Positions 45,873 through 57,267 of a stretch of 64,000 bases of DNA are shown piece after piece. Below the pieces are notes generated by a model. The model saw nothing but the letters and a program-made list of their open reading frames with translations, did no database searches and was not told where the DNA came from. A program made the position numbers and the translations under genes. The stretch spans positions 10,097,001 to 10,161,000 of the forward strand of contig NC_060026.1 in NCBI RefSeq assembly GCF_021134715.1. The letters run 5' to 3'. Position 1 is the stretch's first letter; every line of letters starts with the position of its first letter. Origin of the DNA: Daphnia pulex. Its lineage: Eukaryota; Arthropoda; Branchiopoda; Diplostraca; Daphniidae.

Positions 45873-46040
45873 ATGGCCTTAAAACTGAAGAAGATGTTTG
45901 CTGAGAAAGATGCCGAACTGACTGCAGTCCAGACGGAGCTGTTTGAACTAAAAAAAGTGACTCGAGAAGAGAGAGCCTTACCACAACCGTCACCTTTTCG
46001 TAAAAAACGTGCCGAAGTTTTACTATCTGGAAATTTCTAG
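45873..46040 (+). CDS. Coiled-coil-like short ORF, 55 aa
   Basis: MALKLKKMFAEKDAELTAVQ followed by TELFELKKVT and PSPFRKKRAEVLLSGNF, then TAG. The helical start resembles the short coiled-coil exon at 30473. Nearby 46058-46127 matches the reverse complement of 28980-29060, so this area belongs to the same dispersed repeated family. Function unknown. Confidence 0.3.
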   Translation: MALKLKKMFAEKDAELTAVQTELFELKKVTREERALPQPSPFRKKRAEVLLSGNF

Positions 46041-46129
46041 AAGTAATGCTACGCTTGCCTCTCTATAAAGAAGGAATGACCCTAACCAATCAATGACCTC
46101 GAGGGGGAATGGATCAATGAGCTGACCCC

Positions 46130-49100
46130 ATTCCTTCTCCTCCCTGAGAGGTCAGCTCACTGCTGTCGACGAACATTTTGTAATTGGCGTCACCGACAGC
46201 ATCTATCAAAAGATGTCTGAGAAAGACGGCGAAATTTCTAAGTCTCAAGACGACTTTAAGGTTAAAAAAAAGTTGCTTTTGAATCGGTCCAAGATGCGTT
46301 TAAAAAAGTAAGTTTTTTAAACGAGGACGAAGGCTCTGTAATTTCCATCTTCAGCAAATTAAGAAATTTGTAGAACAAAAAAATTTTGAACTGTCATCTG
46401 TTAAAGGTGATTGTCATCAACGGTAGGAAAGTTATTAAACAAATTTGTAGCAGGCAGAATGTAAAATATGTAATGCTATATTTTTATATTCTGTCCTACG
46501 AATGAAATGAATCAGGCACATAGACTGAAAATTTCCAATGTATACTGTGAATCCTATCCCTAACATCCCTCTATTATTACTTCGAAAATATATTGTATTG
46601 CAAATATTTTAATTTTTAAATCTTTGCGTATTTTTATGAGCAGTAGTGAGACATACGTATGAGTAGACCCAAAATGTAAAAATAAAAATAGTATATAAGA
46701 TATTTATAACACCTTTTCCTCATAATTTATTTAGTTATCTTATTTCATAAAGTGATGATAAGTTAACGGGATCTCGTTCCTGTTGACATTCGAGTTCCCT
46801 AACTTTCTTCGGCATGAAATGAAAGTTTTCTGCGCTACTCACTCTTTGGGAGGGGAGGGGCGACGTTGTCAAGTTACAAAAATGCCAAAGAAAATTTTGG
46901 TTTCCAGAAATTTCAGAATATCGTCAGTAAGTCAATTCCAAATTTTGCTTACTTGACGCCGTTGCCCTAAGAAATTTTCACCCTGAATTTCAAAAATATT
47001 TCAAATTAGAGTATTAGTGTTCCTAATTCTGGGCACGGACTATGACACATTTGCGTTTTATTAGATTGGTCAAACGTCTTCCTTAATTGAGATCAACCAT
47101 AAATGCCCTTGCCAAAATTCGGGACAGTCACTAGCGCCATCCATGATTAGGAATTACAACTCAATAAAAGAAGTCGAATATGAATAATTCGACTGTGACA
47201 CATAAAAGTATAACATGACTCCATTATAATAACACCTGTTTATCTTACACATAAGTTTAAAACTTACATCTAAAAGGGATTTACAAATGGTGGAAGAGGA
47301 GGACGTGCTGGAAGACCCAGGAATGTTGTTGGTTGTGGTGGGAGATGTGGTGATGGAAGAGATTGTACTAGAAGAGATGGTGCATGTTTGATTCTTTACC
47401 CCTTGTACCTGCCATACTTCCGTAGAGTAAAAAAAATGTTTTTGACTGCAATTTGCTTGCCTTTTGCCTGCCGTTTGCCTGCCATTTACATGCCATTCGC
47501 CTTCCTTTTGTACTGTTTGTCATCTTTATTCTCTTGTATCTTCTGTTTTTTTTTGTCCCTTGAAGTACAGTCAAAATTAAAAATGATTAGTTTGTAATCT
47601 GAAAAGGAAAGGAAAGAAAACGTTACGTTAAATGTGTACACAAAAACAAACTGATTTTAACGAAATACCCAAAGTTTTTAACTTTTACGTAACTTAAGAT
47701 AGAAAAGCAAGCTTATCAGCTCGCCGCGAAGGGATAGTCGTAAGCCAGTTGAAAACTGTCTTAAATGACAAATGACCTATTGTTAAGTCGGACTTATTCA
47801 CAATTCACACTTTTTTCACAGACTTTTTGGTCATAAGACGGGATTTTTCTGTCACAGTTCAATATCCTTGCAAGTTATTTACGTTTAGTTTGCTCAACTC
47901 ATATTTTCTTATTTTTACACATAAAGTTCAATGATTGAATTTTAAAAATAACCATCTTTTAGTTTAATTACTGCAAAACATAAATGCAAATCTGCTTGTT
48001 GCGTCATGGTTGGGACATACAGATTGCGTCATCACGGGGATGCTATGGACATCTGGCGGTGATTTATTTTGACCTAAAGTAAAAAAGTCGTAGTCGCCAC
48101 CGCCAGATGTCACTAGTCATTAAGCTGTTATTTTAGCAGTTTTTCATTAATTACAGTCCTGTAATTAATTAATTAAGTCAATCCGCGCCAACTCCACAAA
48201 TCGGTGGCGCGATGAAACCTCCGATTTTCTTCAAATTTGCAGTAGGTCAAAAACTACTGTGCAATCACAACCCCCAAAGGATTTTAAAAAATATGTAGCC
48301 GTTAAAAAGTTACGGGTGTTTTAGTTTTGATTTTTGACACTTTCCCGTGGGCCGCTTTTGAATACACTTTTTTTTAATTTTCATTTTGCCTCGTCCCCTT
48401 ATTACTTAAACATATGGCAATACAACTATTCGATAGAGAATTTGATTTTCTTTCGAATGCTTATTGAATTTTTAAAATATTTTCAAAAAAAGAGGAGTTA
48501 TGTGAAAAAAAGAGTTCAAAAGTTTGCCCACTTAAAAAATTAATTGTTATTAAAGCTGCTAACCGATTTTTATAATTTTTTCTTTTAATAACAGAGCGTT
48601 TTTAGAACTGTTAGCTGATTTTTTTTTGAAAATTGTGTTTTTGGTTGTTCTTCTGTAATAATTCATCAAACGCAAACCGTTTTCCGGCTTTTCACCGGTT
48701 TCCCCACACCTTGCCCTTGAAAGGGGGTGGAGCCTAATTCTCTTCGGGTTTGGCCCGATTCCATTTGCGGCTGTTGCCGTAAATCTTATTTAACAGAATT
48801 ATAACTGTTTTCCTCGGTGTACCAACACAAAAGAAGTAAATCTAATAAATGAGCTTTATTCATTTGGGTTTACTACGAATTATGAAATAAGCGAAATATG
48901 TTATTTATACAAAGAAACGTCATTTTATGGACTAATTAATTGCGACCAAGGACATGGTTGGAAGCTCCGCGTAATGGTTACTCGGAAGGGTCAGAACCCT
49001 TCTGTTTTTTCATCAGATCACTTTAAAGTTTCAGTCGCTTTAAATATTTTGTGCCGATCAGTGAGCTGCTTACGAGAACTATTATAGCAAATAATGTTGT

Positions 49101-50030
49101 ATAGTATAATGAAGATGAACGATACAATAAATAAAGTCGATAGATTCTCACACAAGACAATTACTTTAATTTTTAATGTTAAATTTAAGCGAAAAACCTA
49201 TTTTAAAAAACCTGGTAATCAGCGTCCCGTGCGGAAGCCCCAATTTTATTTTCGAAAATTTGCAGACGAAACTACTAGAAATCGACACTTCGTAGACCTC
49301 TAAGCTTATAGACCATGGTACTATACCGCTATTACTGCTTATGTGTAGTTCGGTCTTCCAGCTATTCCCCCATTAGTGTAACAAATGCTACCCATCCCCA
49401 ACCTGACTGGGAGGTACCGCCTCTAGCGTTTGCGATTCACTTACGATTAAATCTACAGCTCAAAATTGCAAACTGTTAGCGCTAGTGGCGCCACCAATGG
49501 ATTTGGTTGGTTTGGATTTTTGAAGAAAATCAATACAAATCCAAATCAAATCTTTCAGTTTAAAAATTTTCAAATCCAAATCAAATCTTTAAATATTTTG
49601 GATTTGATTGGATTTGATTGATTTTTTTGGTCAAATCTAATACACTGCTTCCCCATCTTTTTTAATATAAATTTCTTATGCAGCGACATTTCTGAAATAA
49701 AATTGTTTGAAAATTTTGACCTTGTCATTAAATTTTGAACTTTGGCACTTACCTTAACACATACTTATTAATAGCACCGATACAACTACAATTTGAGTCA
49801 TCATCCCAGGTTTTTGTATTCCTTGAATTTGGCCACGTATCCCATTCTATTAGGTTTCCACACAGTAAGGTTAGATGACTGGCGTTTTGCTCTTTGTGTG
49901 TGCTGTGCGCGGTGGTAATCATGTCTAGCCGCCTGATTCCCCGGCCTTGGACGGGCCTAGGTATACTAGTCTTTTGTTTATAACTATTCGCGCGCCCACA
50001 TTTCAAAATACCAAAAATAAGCGTATGCGA
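46130..50030. other. Gene-poor AT-rich stretch with several small repeats
   Basis: Nothing coding was recognised. It contains imperfect short repeats of GCCTTTTGCCTGCC type (47456-47505), a 14-bp perfect inverted repeat at 48048-48111, a perfect hairpin GAAGGG-6 nt-CCCTTC near 48985, and repeated AAATCCAAATCAAATCTTT with its inverse near 49535-49620. Confidence 0.4.
48048..48111. repeat. Hairpin with 14-bp perfect stem
   Basis: GACATCTGGCGGTG (48048-48061) is the reverse complement of CACCGCCAGATGTC (48098-48111) with a 36-nt spacer. It may be a tiny MITE relic. Confidence 0.6.
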
Positions 50031-50031
50031 G

Positions 50032-50104
50032 TGATCGTCGCAGGACTCGATTCTGCAACCTTCGGATCCGAAGTCCGACCCCTTATCCATTAGGCCACAC
50101 AACC
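50032..50104 (-). tRNA. tRNA-Arg(TCG)-like, probably pseudogene
   Basis: The 73-nt minus-strand sequence begins GGTTGTGTGGCCTAATGGAT and contains the anticodon arm CGGACTTCGGATCCG, with anticodon TCG. Box A (TGGCCTAATGG) is intact. The T-loop is ATCGAGT instead of TTCGAGT, and the acceptor stem has one G-G mismatch and two G-U pairs. Length and layout match arthropod tRNA-Arg(TCG). The damaged T-loop suggests a low-scoring or dead gene. Confidence 0.55.
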
Positions 50105-50175
50105 ATTAACAATATCCATGGGTGCACAATCACAAATTCCTAGCAACGCTGCTGTAGGTTGGGAAAAATTGACGT

Positions 50176-50257
50176 TGGCAGCGATAGGATTCCAACCCAT
50201 ACCCCCGAAGAGACTGGTGGCTTAAACCAGCGCCTTGAACCACTCGGCCACGCTACC
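50176..50257 (-). tRNA. tRNA-Leu(AAG)-like, probably pseudogene
   Basis: The 82-nt minus-strand sequence begins GGTAGCGTGGCCGAGTGGTT and has anticodon arm CTGGTTTAAGCCACCAG (anticodon AAG), a long variable arm (TCTCTTCGGGGG) and acceptor partner CGCTGCC followed by A. The acceptor stem pairs almost fully. The T-loop is TTGGAAT rather than TTCGAAT, losing the invariant C56 that contacts the D-loop, so function is doubtful. It lies 72 bp from the tRNA-Arg-like sequence on the same strand. Confidence 0.6.
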
Positions 50258-50297
50258 ACATCTGCAATGTTAACGTGCCTCTAAATGATACTTTAAC

Positions 50298-50740
50298 ATG
50301 ATCACATTACTCCGCATCTGATGGCCCTGCACTGGCTCCCGATTAAGAGCCGTATAGTGTTTAAGATCCTCGTTTTAACGTTTCACTGCCTTCATGGATC
50401 CGCTCCAGCTTACTTATCTGAACTCATCAAGCCCTATCGCCCAGCATTGCAGTCCCGATCGGCAACGTCTCCTAACCTTCTATGTATCCCTAGGATTCGT
50501 CTTGAGACGTACGGTGCTCGCTCTTTCAGTCATGCCGCTCCGACGCTCTGGAACAAACTACCGGAGGATATTAGGGCGATCAATTCTATGTCGTTGTTTA
50601 GATCTCGTCTCAAGACGCATCTCTTTAAGATAGCATACATGTAGTTACGCAAGTTTGTCGCTGCCCAATGTAAGCGCTTTGACCATTTCATGAAAAAGCG
50701 CTATATAAATTCTGTAATAATGTAATGTAATGTAATGTAA
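50298..50740 (+). mobile_element. 5'-truncated CR1/L2-type LINE, RT C-terminal end and 3' tail
   Basis: The frame from about 50300 reads ITPHLMALHWLPIKSRIVFK, LTFHCLHGSAPAYLSELIKP, ARSFSHAAPTLWNKLPEDIR and FRSRLKTHLFKIAYM, then TAG at 50642. This is the C-terminal segment typical of CR1/L2/Rex-like LINE reverse transcriptases. The 3' UTR has AAGCGCTTTGA/AAAGCGCTATATAA, commonly found near the end of L2-type elements, and ends in (TGTAA)n repeats. Truncation removes all catalytic domains, so it is a dead insertion. Confidence 0.85.
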
Positions 50741-50774
50741 CATGTCGTATACTTTAACTACTCGTATGAAATAT

Positions 50775-50825
50775 GGCATGGGCTCATCCGGGATTTGAAC
50801 CCGCCCCGCGTTCAAAAACCACGCT

Positions 50826-50830
<5 letters not shown>
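50775..50830 (-). other. tRNA 3'-half-like fragment
   Basis: The minus strand has GGGTTCAAATCCCGGATGAG, a good T-arm and acceptor-like end, but the 5' half is replaced by a CT repeat. A truncated tRNA-derived sequence is likely. Confidence 0.3.

Positions 50831-50858
<28 letters not shown>
50829..50858. repeat. (CT)n microsatellite
   Basis: About 15 uninterrupted CT units. Confidence 0.95.
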
Positions 50859-50859
<1 letters not shown>

Positions 50860-51877
50860 GAGACCGTTGTTGCGCATAGTCGGAAAAAGCTAAGTGCATT
50901 GCGGCTATTGTAGCAGGCGAAAAGCATTCTGGAAATATCTTTTCTACTCTTTTAAAAATTCGAAATCTCCATGAAATAAAATGGCAGTGATTAAACTGTT
51001 AGGTTTCAAAATGATCCAATTTTCGTTTTTCAATTTTTATTTTTCGTTCAAAAATTCGTCGCACTCACTTCAATTCTTTTTCACACAACCATTTATTACA
51101 TCCATATAACCTTGCATGTTTGCGGTGCTTAAGTATGGTCGCTGTTATTTTGCGCAGTCCTGTCTCAAAAAAGTCGTAGAGTTGTTTTTCAAGCAGATGT
51201 TGGTGGTTGCATGATGAATCACCATTAAACCACTTTTCAGAACGTTTGCTCATGCAATTTGAAAAACGTTGTTTTATACATATAACTCAAGCTACGTTCT
51301 ATAGAGGTATATCTTATAGATATCCTGGAATGTCCAATAGCTGGAAAAACCATTGAGGACAGTCAGTTTATAAATATTGAACCAGGTGGGATGTGAACAG
51401 AAAACATTTTTGAAAAGAAAAGCTGTAGAGTTCCTGGTACTTCAACATGTTAGCTTTGCGGTCATAATAATGTAAAAAAAAAAGTTAATCTACGCATGAC
51501 AGACTATAAAAGCGTGAATGAAATATAGTTCTAAACATGAGTTGATCGTCTCATTACCAGAATATTAGTCTTCTTTCGAGAAGTGTGGGCAGATTTTTAG
51601 TTTAAAAAATTTATGCAATGTCAGGTTTTTTCTACTTTAATATGCCGATCCTAGTCGGTTTATTTTGTTTACTGGTAATATAGAAACACATTTCTTTACT
51701 TTAATACTATACATAAGTTAGTTATCATATTCTTTCTTGTATAAATACGTTAAGAGAGATAAGGAATATAGAGTTACAGAAAAAATATAAAATGTAATAA
51801 CCAATACTTATATATATATATTAGATATTTTTATCAGTGATTTTTTTTTCCATTTTTTTTATATTTGTATTTAACAG

Positions 51878-53150
51878 ATGCCAGATGTGAGCGCCTTTTT
51901 AATAGAAGGTATGTTGAAAACTTATGAACTTAAATAAGTCCCAATTGAAGTTCAGAACAGTCCAGACTTATTACCAATTGTGAGATATATTGTTTTATTC
52001 TACCAATTAAAGATGACTTGCTCGCATCTCTCGTCAAACGGTTCGAGTCTGAAGCTTCACAACGGTCAACAGAAGAAATACATATCCCAGAAGATGAGCT
52101 AACGGAGGCACTAAGAATTGGCAGAAAATATGTAGATCAGTGGGAGAAACTGGAAAACCAGATTTCAAAGGAAGTCCGCAAAACAGAGGAAAATCATGGC
52201 ACAACCAATGTTGGAGAAAAGAATATGAATTATCCGTGTCGCCACGCTTCCAAACCACGTGATCCAGAAGTGGCGGCAGAGTCAAAAGAAGCCGCTGTCT
52301 ATTTAGTTGCTCGGAAGTATTTGAGTGATAAGTGAGATTTTTACACAAAAATGGCAATAATAAATCCCGTTTTAAGGGGATTTTATTCATTTTTGCACCT
52401 TAATTATTATTATTATTTTTTATTATTCAAAAAAAGATTGGGAATCCCAGCTGAGAAGATTGGAGATTTTGGTCAGACGACAAATTTTAGAAACGGTGCT
52501 GATGACCGACAAACCTGCGATGCTACATCCAAGTTCCGTAATATCGATGGAACGTGTAACAATTTGGTCGTTCCATCTTTTGGAAAGTCAGGTTCTATCT
52601 TCTCTCGTCTTATTGTCAACTCGAACGAGGGTTATGGTGACGGTATGAAGTATATTGTTAACCTAACTTTTATAGGTGTTCTCATTTAGCTTTTATATTA
52701 TTGTTACTCGGAAATAAAAAGGTATTGGAGCGATTCGTACAAGCAAGTTGACGAAAAACCCTTTGCCAAGCCCTCGTTCAATTTCAACTGCCGTTTTGGT
52801 GAACGACAGTGTTCCAAATCCCGCAGTAACTCTTCTGGCGATGCAATGGGGCCAGTTCCTTGATCATGATCTAACACTTACTCCCACTTTCAAAAACAGT
52901 AAGGACATTGAAAATAAGTATCAAGACAGCAAATAATAACATAATCCTTTTTCAATATTCATTTCGAAACGGGGAATAGATGGGCAAAGAATTCGCGTGC
53001 TGCTCAACGGATAGCATAGGCACTACTCTTCTGACCACTTCTCATCCCGAATGCCTTCCCATTATTATTCCTCTGAACGATTCAACTTACAATCCATCGG
53101 CCGACGGTACTTTCACTTGCATTCAATTCATACGGTCATTATACGGAAAA
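51878..53150 (+). pseudogene. Animal heme peroxidase (peroxinectin-like) pseudogene, N-terminal part
   Basis: Exons with consensus sites: 51878-51908, 52013-52331, 52437-52642, 52732-52898 and 52980 to ~53150. In-frame joins give DDLLASLVKRFESE, then YPCRHASKPRDPE, FRNIDGTCNNLVVPSFGKSG, NPLPSPRSISTAVL and LLAMQWGQFLDHDLTLTP. QFLDHD is the distal heme-pocket motif of animal peroxidases (heme-linked Asp, distal His), which oxidise substrates with hydrogen peroxide outside cells. Exon 5 (EFACCSTDS, HPECLPIIIPLNDS, CIQFIRS) is out of frame by one base after A|ATGGG. The gene stops matching at about 53150, where repeat sequence begins. The catalytic Arg, proximal His and the rest of the domain are absent. 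Family call is firm; dead status is very likely. Confidence 0.8.
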
Positions 53151-54120
53151 AATTTGGACCGGCCCGGGGGAAGAATAGAGGGAAGAATAGGGGAGAACAA
53201 AGGGGTCCGGCGGTTTTCCCTCTTCTATTCTTCCCCCGGGCTAGGATTTCGTCCCTGCGCCACCAAAATTAATCGGAATTGTTTTTTAAAAAATCGGGAA
53301 AAATCAGAGTTTCATTAGAAAAATTTGAAACTTTGTCCAAATGTAGACGACTATGTCGTCTACCGTTGGTAAAAGTTTCAAGTAAAAATTGATTAATTTC
53401 AATTTTTTATGATTTTTTAACTAGCATACACTTTAGCTTGGAAACATATGGCGAGCGCGCCGATGTTTCCAAACTTTATGTCTAGCACTTTGGGGCTAAA
53501 GTTCAATTTACTAAAATCTGAAAAAAATCATGGTGAAAGAAAATTCTTTCGTCACCAAGAAGATTTTTTTAAATTTGCTTTGCGATAACTCAAACGTGAG
53601 TTATCGCGAAAAAAGGGAGACACATTGGCCCGTAAGCCGCCGTGTTAGAAGCGCGGAAACACTCGCCGTGTTTCCAAACTTTGTGAGGGTACTGTATATG
53701 TTTAGGCAAATGATTAATAATTTAAAATAAATAGTCAGTTCCGTACTCATGAAATTTCTACGCTACAAAACAGAATCTACTCAATTTGATATTCAAGTGA
53801 ATAATAGTGATGAGCTTTTTAGGATACAGGAGTCAGCGCAACCAGAGGAATCTGGGATTGAGACAACATGCAGGTATCCTGCAATTCGGTAACTCTTGAC
53901 GTGGTTGAAAATATAATGGATTTTTATTGTTCTGTTTTAAAAAAAATTATACTTATCCTTTGTACGATATGCGTGCTTGTAGAATGGTAAATGCTAACCA
54001 ACATATAATTTAGAACATTTTTTTATTCTATCAATAACACAATAAGCGTCATTCATCAACTGGGGCTGAAACCGTAGTATGATAAACAAATAACAATTGA
54101 ATGAGGAAATATAATTCCGT
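53151..54120. repeat. Repeat-derived insertion after the peroxidase fragment
   Basis: It begins with an inverted repeat (CCCGGGGGAAGAATAG near 53163 against CTATTCTTCCCCCGGG near 53226). Further hairpins follow, such as TGCGATAACTCAAACG with its complement near 53580-53607, and a repeated GTTTCCAAACTTT motif (53466 and 53670). No element family was recognised. Its left edge coincides with loss of peroxidase homology. Confidence 0.45.
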
Positions 54121-54161
54121 AACTTTCTTATTGAGTCAATAAAAAAAAATAAAGATCTAAA

Positions 54162-55021
54162 TTAAAATTGTTTAAACTTCTGGGTTTGCTTGAAGAAATC
54201 ATCAAAATTTGCGAATCCATTATTGTTGTCGTTATTAGAGACTCCCTTATAGCCACCTTTATCTGTATCTGCACTGTTTTTGTAGGGATATGCAGGATCT
54301 GAATATTGGGGAGGATAAGTAGGTTCGTTGTAATAAGCCGACGGTGTTTCAGGATAAATGGAAGGGGAGTAAGCTGTGGGATCATAGCTTGTAGCGTATG
54401 GGGGAGAATAAGGTGCTGGGGGATTGTAGACTGGGGAACTGTAAGCGTGAGGACTGTAAGAGGCAGAACTATATTCAGATGAACTATAATCTGGGTGACT
54501 GTATTCTGGAGGACTGTGATCCGAATAAGGACTGTACGAAGATGGGTTGTAAGCTGATTGGCTATAACCCGGAAATGGTGAAGCCTTATTGTTTGGCTTG
54601 GGTGCACCGTATTGTCCCTTGGGTGGCCCGTGTTGTGATTTAGGGGCTCCATAATTTGGTCTGGGTCTCTTATGCTTGTCGTGTGATTTCAACGGATGTC
54701 GAAGATATTCATTGTAACCGCCTTGGTAACTGTCATGATGATCACGCCTCTCTGATTGATTTTTCTTGAAGGAGTGATCCATTTTTGGTTCAATCATTTC
54801 GTCGCTTGCTGCAGATAAGATTCCATCAAAGCTAACCAATGTTAAAGCTAACAGTATCGGTAAGATCATAGAGAACAACTGTGCGCAAAAAAAAATTCAA
54901 AAGAAATACAAAAAATACAAAAAATTACTAGGCTATCTACATAAAATAAAGAAGTGCCCAGCTGAACCTGATATACATACTTATATACAAAACTTATTAC
55001 CTTGGGAATGCCGTGTTTCAT
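54162..55021 (-). CDS. Secreted Tyr/Pro/Ser-rich repetitive protein (two exons)
   Basis: Exon 1 (55021-55001) encodes MKHGIPK and ends at AAG|GTAATA. Exon 2 (54878-54162) follows a GCGCACAG acceptor and starts LFSMILPILLALTLVSFDG, together a good signal peptide (cleavage near SAASDE). The mature ~220 residues have a basic His/Lys/Arg region, then GAPK/GPPKGQYGAPK repeats, then about fifteen SxYSPxxYSxPxY-type units, and a short acidic/Asn C-terminus ending FFKQTQKFKQF. No cysteines were noticed. Composition suggests a structural extracellular protein (cuticle, egg envelope, adhesive or peritrophic), but no chitin-binding R&R domain is visible. The start was chosen because the exon-1 ATG completes the signal peptide. 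Frame and splicing are convincing; function is inference. Confidence 0.7.
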
Positions 55022-57267
55022 GCTGATGAAAAATTAAGCGTTTGATATCTTTGTATTTCTTGTTATGCTAGATGAATTTCGAAGCTAAGAAGAAGCCTCG
55101 GAAGAAGCTTTGCAATGAAACTTGAGAACTGATAAAAATACAAAAAAAATGTTAACGTATTTATATCCAGTGTGTACATCCAGAGAAGTCTCCGCCTTCT
55201 CCAACCGATCCGTCTGCTTCCTTGTTTTCTCTCGTGTGGTTTACTGGTTTGAGCCACCCATATACTTCTGGCGTTTTCCAAACATATTTTCCGATATTTT
55301 ATAACCTGAATTCGGCAGAACATTCAATGGCTTTCTTTTAGTTTCTTTTGCTGATCGATCATATTGGAGAAGATAAAACCAGTCTGAGAAAGGTAAAGAA
55401 TTAGTTCAAATCGATTAACCAATACAAGGACAGCTATCCGAATAGCACTTTGTTATGCTGGCTTAATCGGGCACCTCTTGAAAATTTTAAACTATCGTGT
55501 TTCGAAAATAAAATCTTTTTTTAGTCCCTTTTATGTAAAGTCAAGACGCTAGCTCCAGTTTATTATAAGCAAGGGGGAATCGTCAATACCGCTAACGATC
55601 TTTTTGTTGAATGAAAGGTCCAATTCAAAAAATAAAAATTGTGCGACGTTTTTTTTTAATTTGAACGCAAAATTACTATCATTTTATTAAGTAAATGGAG
55701 TAGAATTAATCAGGATCGTAAGATATCTAACAACAACTGCTGATCCAATCACGGAATGATCCGCTAAAATAACAAATTTTACCTTTCACGCTTAAATACG
55801 TCAAACAATTTTTTAAGTTGTTAATTAAATGTGCTAAATAAAAACAGAAGTGTAGCGGATGTGGTTCGTGTCGTGAGCACACAGCGCTCGGCGGTATAGT
55901 AACCATAAGAATCAATACAGTTAGTTCCGCTCTGATAGAAAAAATAATAAAATTTAAATTTACCTCTCATTCAAGCTCACATCGGACAATTGTTACTTAT
56001 TAGATTTAATCTGACGTTATGCAAGTGTTACAGTTCTGAATTATTCAACATTTCCGTTATTGTTGGCGGTGGTGCTTATTACACGAGACGGAGAAATGTT
56101 GCTCTACACGAGCTGTGAAGAGCGTGCCATGAAAAGCTAGATTCAATTTAACCAAAATGTATTATCTGCTCAATAAGATAAAGATATGAATTGGAAACGC
56201 AATAGTGGATTTAAGGCGGATCGGCCATTCTTTTGCACTTCGCTTCTAGGTTCCTTATACCGTTCCATGTTCCAAGAAAGTCTAAAAAGCTGATTTTATT
56301 TTTCTAAAGCTGTTAATAATCGTTTTTATCAATATCGTTTTTTTTTCACTCAAATATATTTTTGCCTCAAAATGCCCGATTCACCTCAAATCCGCTTTCT
56401 AGATTCCACTTTTCCGATTCCGCCTTTGGGTTAGTCCTGAATTTGGTTCGTCAACAATTGTTTTTTCCATTTTTGGCGTGTTGTTTTCAATAATTCCCTG
56501 GTGTAAATAATTCCTGTTATTTACAAAAACTTGTCGTTTGCTGTTCCGATTACCTTGCGTGTAGACGGCAAGTGGGAAAACGATTCGATCGTAACTGAAC
56601 CTTTCGCGGACCTTCCATATCCGCTTCCTACGTATTTTACCACTCGTCGTTCCTACATTTCTCAGCTTATCTTTTACATATATAATTATATACAGACTAT
56701 ATATTAAGTTACTATGAAACACTAAAAAATGATTCGATTGACGAATATCTGTGCCCATCATGCTGGCCTTAATTCGGAACGGGTTATATTTGTTTTAAGC
56801 CATCCGGAAAAGGTAGTGAAACCATGGTGGTGAAACTAATTTCAGCTTGCATGCGTGACCTCAATTAGTGTTTTGATCTCCGAGGGCTTTATAATGATTA
56901 ACATACTTGTTGAAATGAGTACAAATATTTTCTCCGGTGCCTAAGGTTACTTATTCGGGCTTGGTAAATGAGACGTATAGTGGAATATAGCCTTTATTGA
57001 CATTTGTAAAGCTTCTCTACTGCTTTCAGTAGTTGGTGGACTCGTCGACTCCGCAGTTGCGCGGTTGGTGTATTTGATTACAAATAGCAGACGAATCGTC
57101 CACGTCCATAGATCGCAACCACAACAAATGGTAGTACAGGAAGCAAGGTTTAGCTTTCCCACAACTAATTTTATGTGCGTTCAATGGAAACGTCAGGTTT
57201 ACAGATTATTAATGTAATAATTTAGACTTCATCGAGGTGCTTAAATCTATATTTATTTTTAGACAAG
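55022..57267. other. Intergenic region between the secreted protein and PTPMT1
   Basis: It includes presumed promoters of both flanking genes. Two minus-strand open frames, 56399-56761 (120 codons, basic, no motif) and 56947-57162 (71 codons, start MGKLNLASCTTICCGCDLWT), have no recognised homology or splice context and may be chance. No repeats were identified. Confidence 0.35.

Noticed and set aside
48961..49012. Perfect GAAGGG/CCCTTC hairpin followed by T-rich sequence, resembling a terminator or tRNA
   Set aside because: A bacterial-type terminator makes no sense in this eukaryotic context, and the 6-nt loop does not fit an anticodon arm.
56399..56761. 120-codon minus-strand frame between the secreted protein and PTPMT1
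   Set aside because: No signal peptide, motif, splice signal or family resemblance; mentioned only within the intergenic entry.
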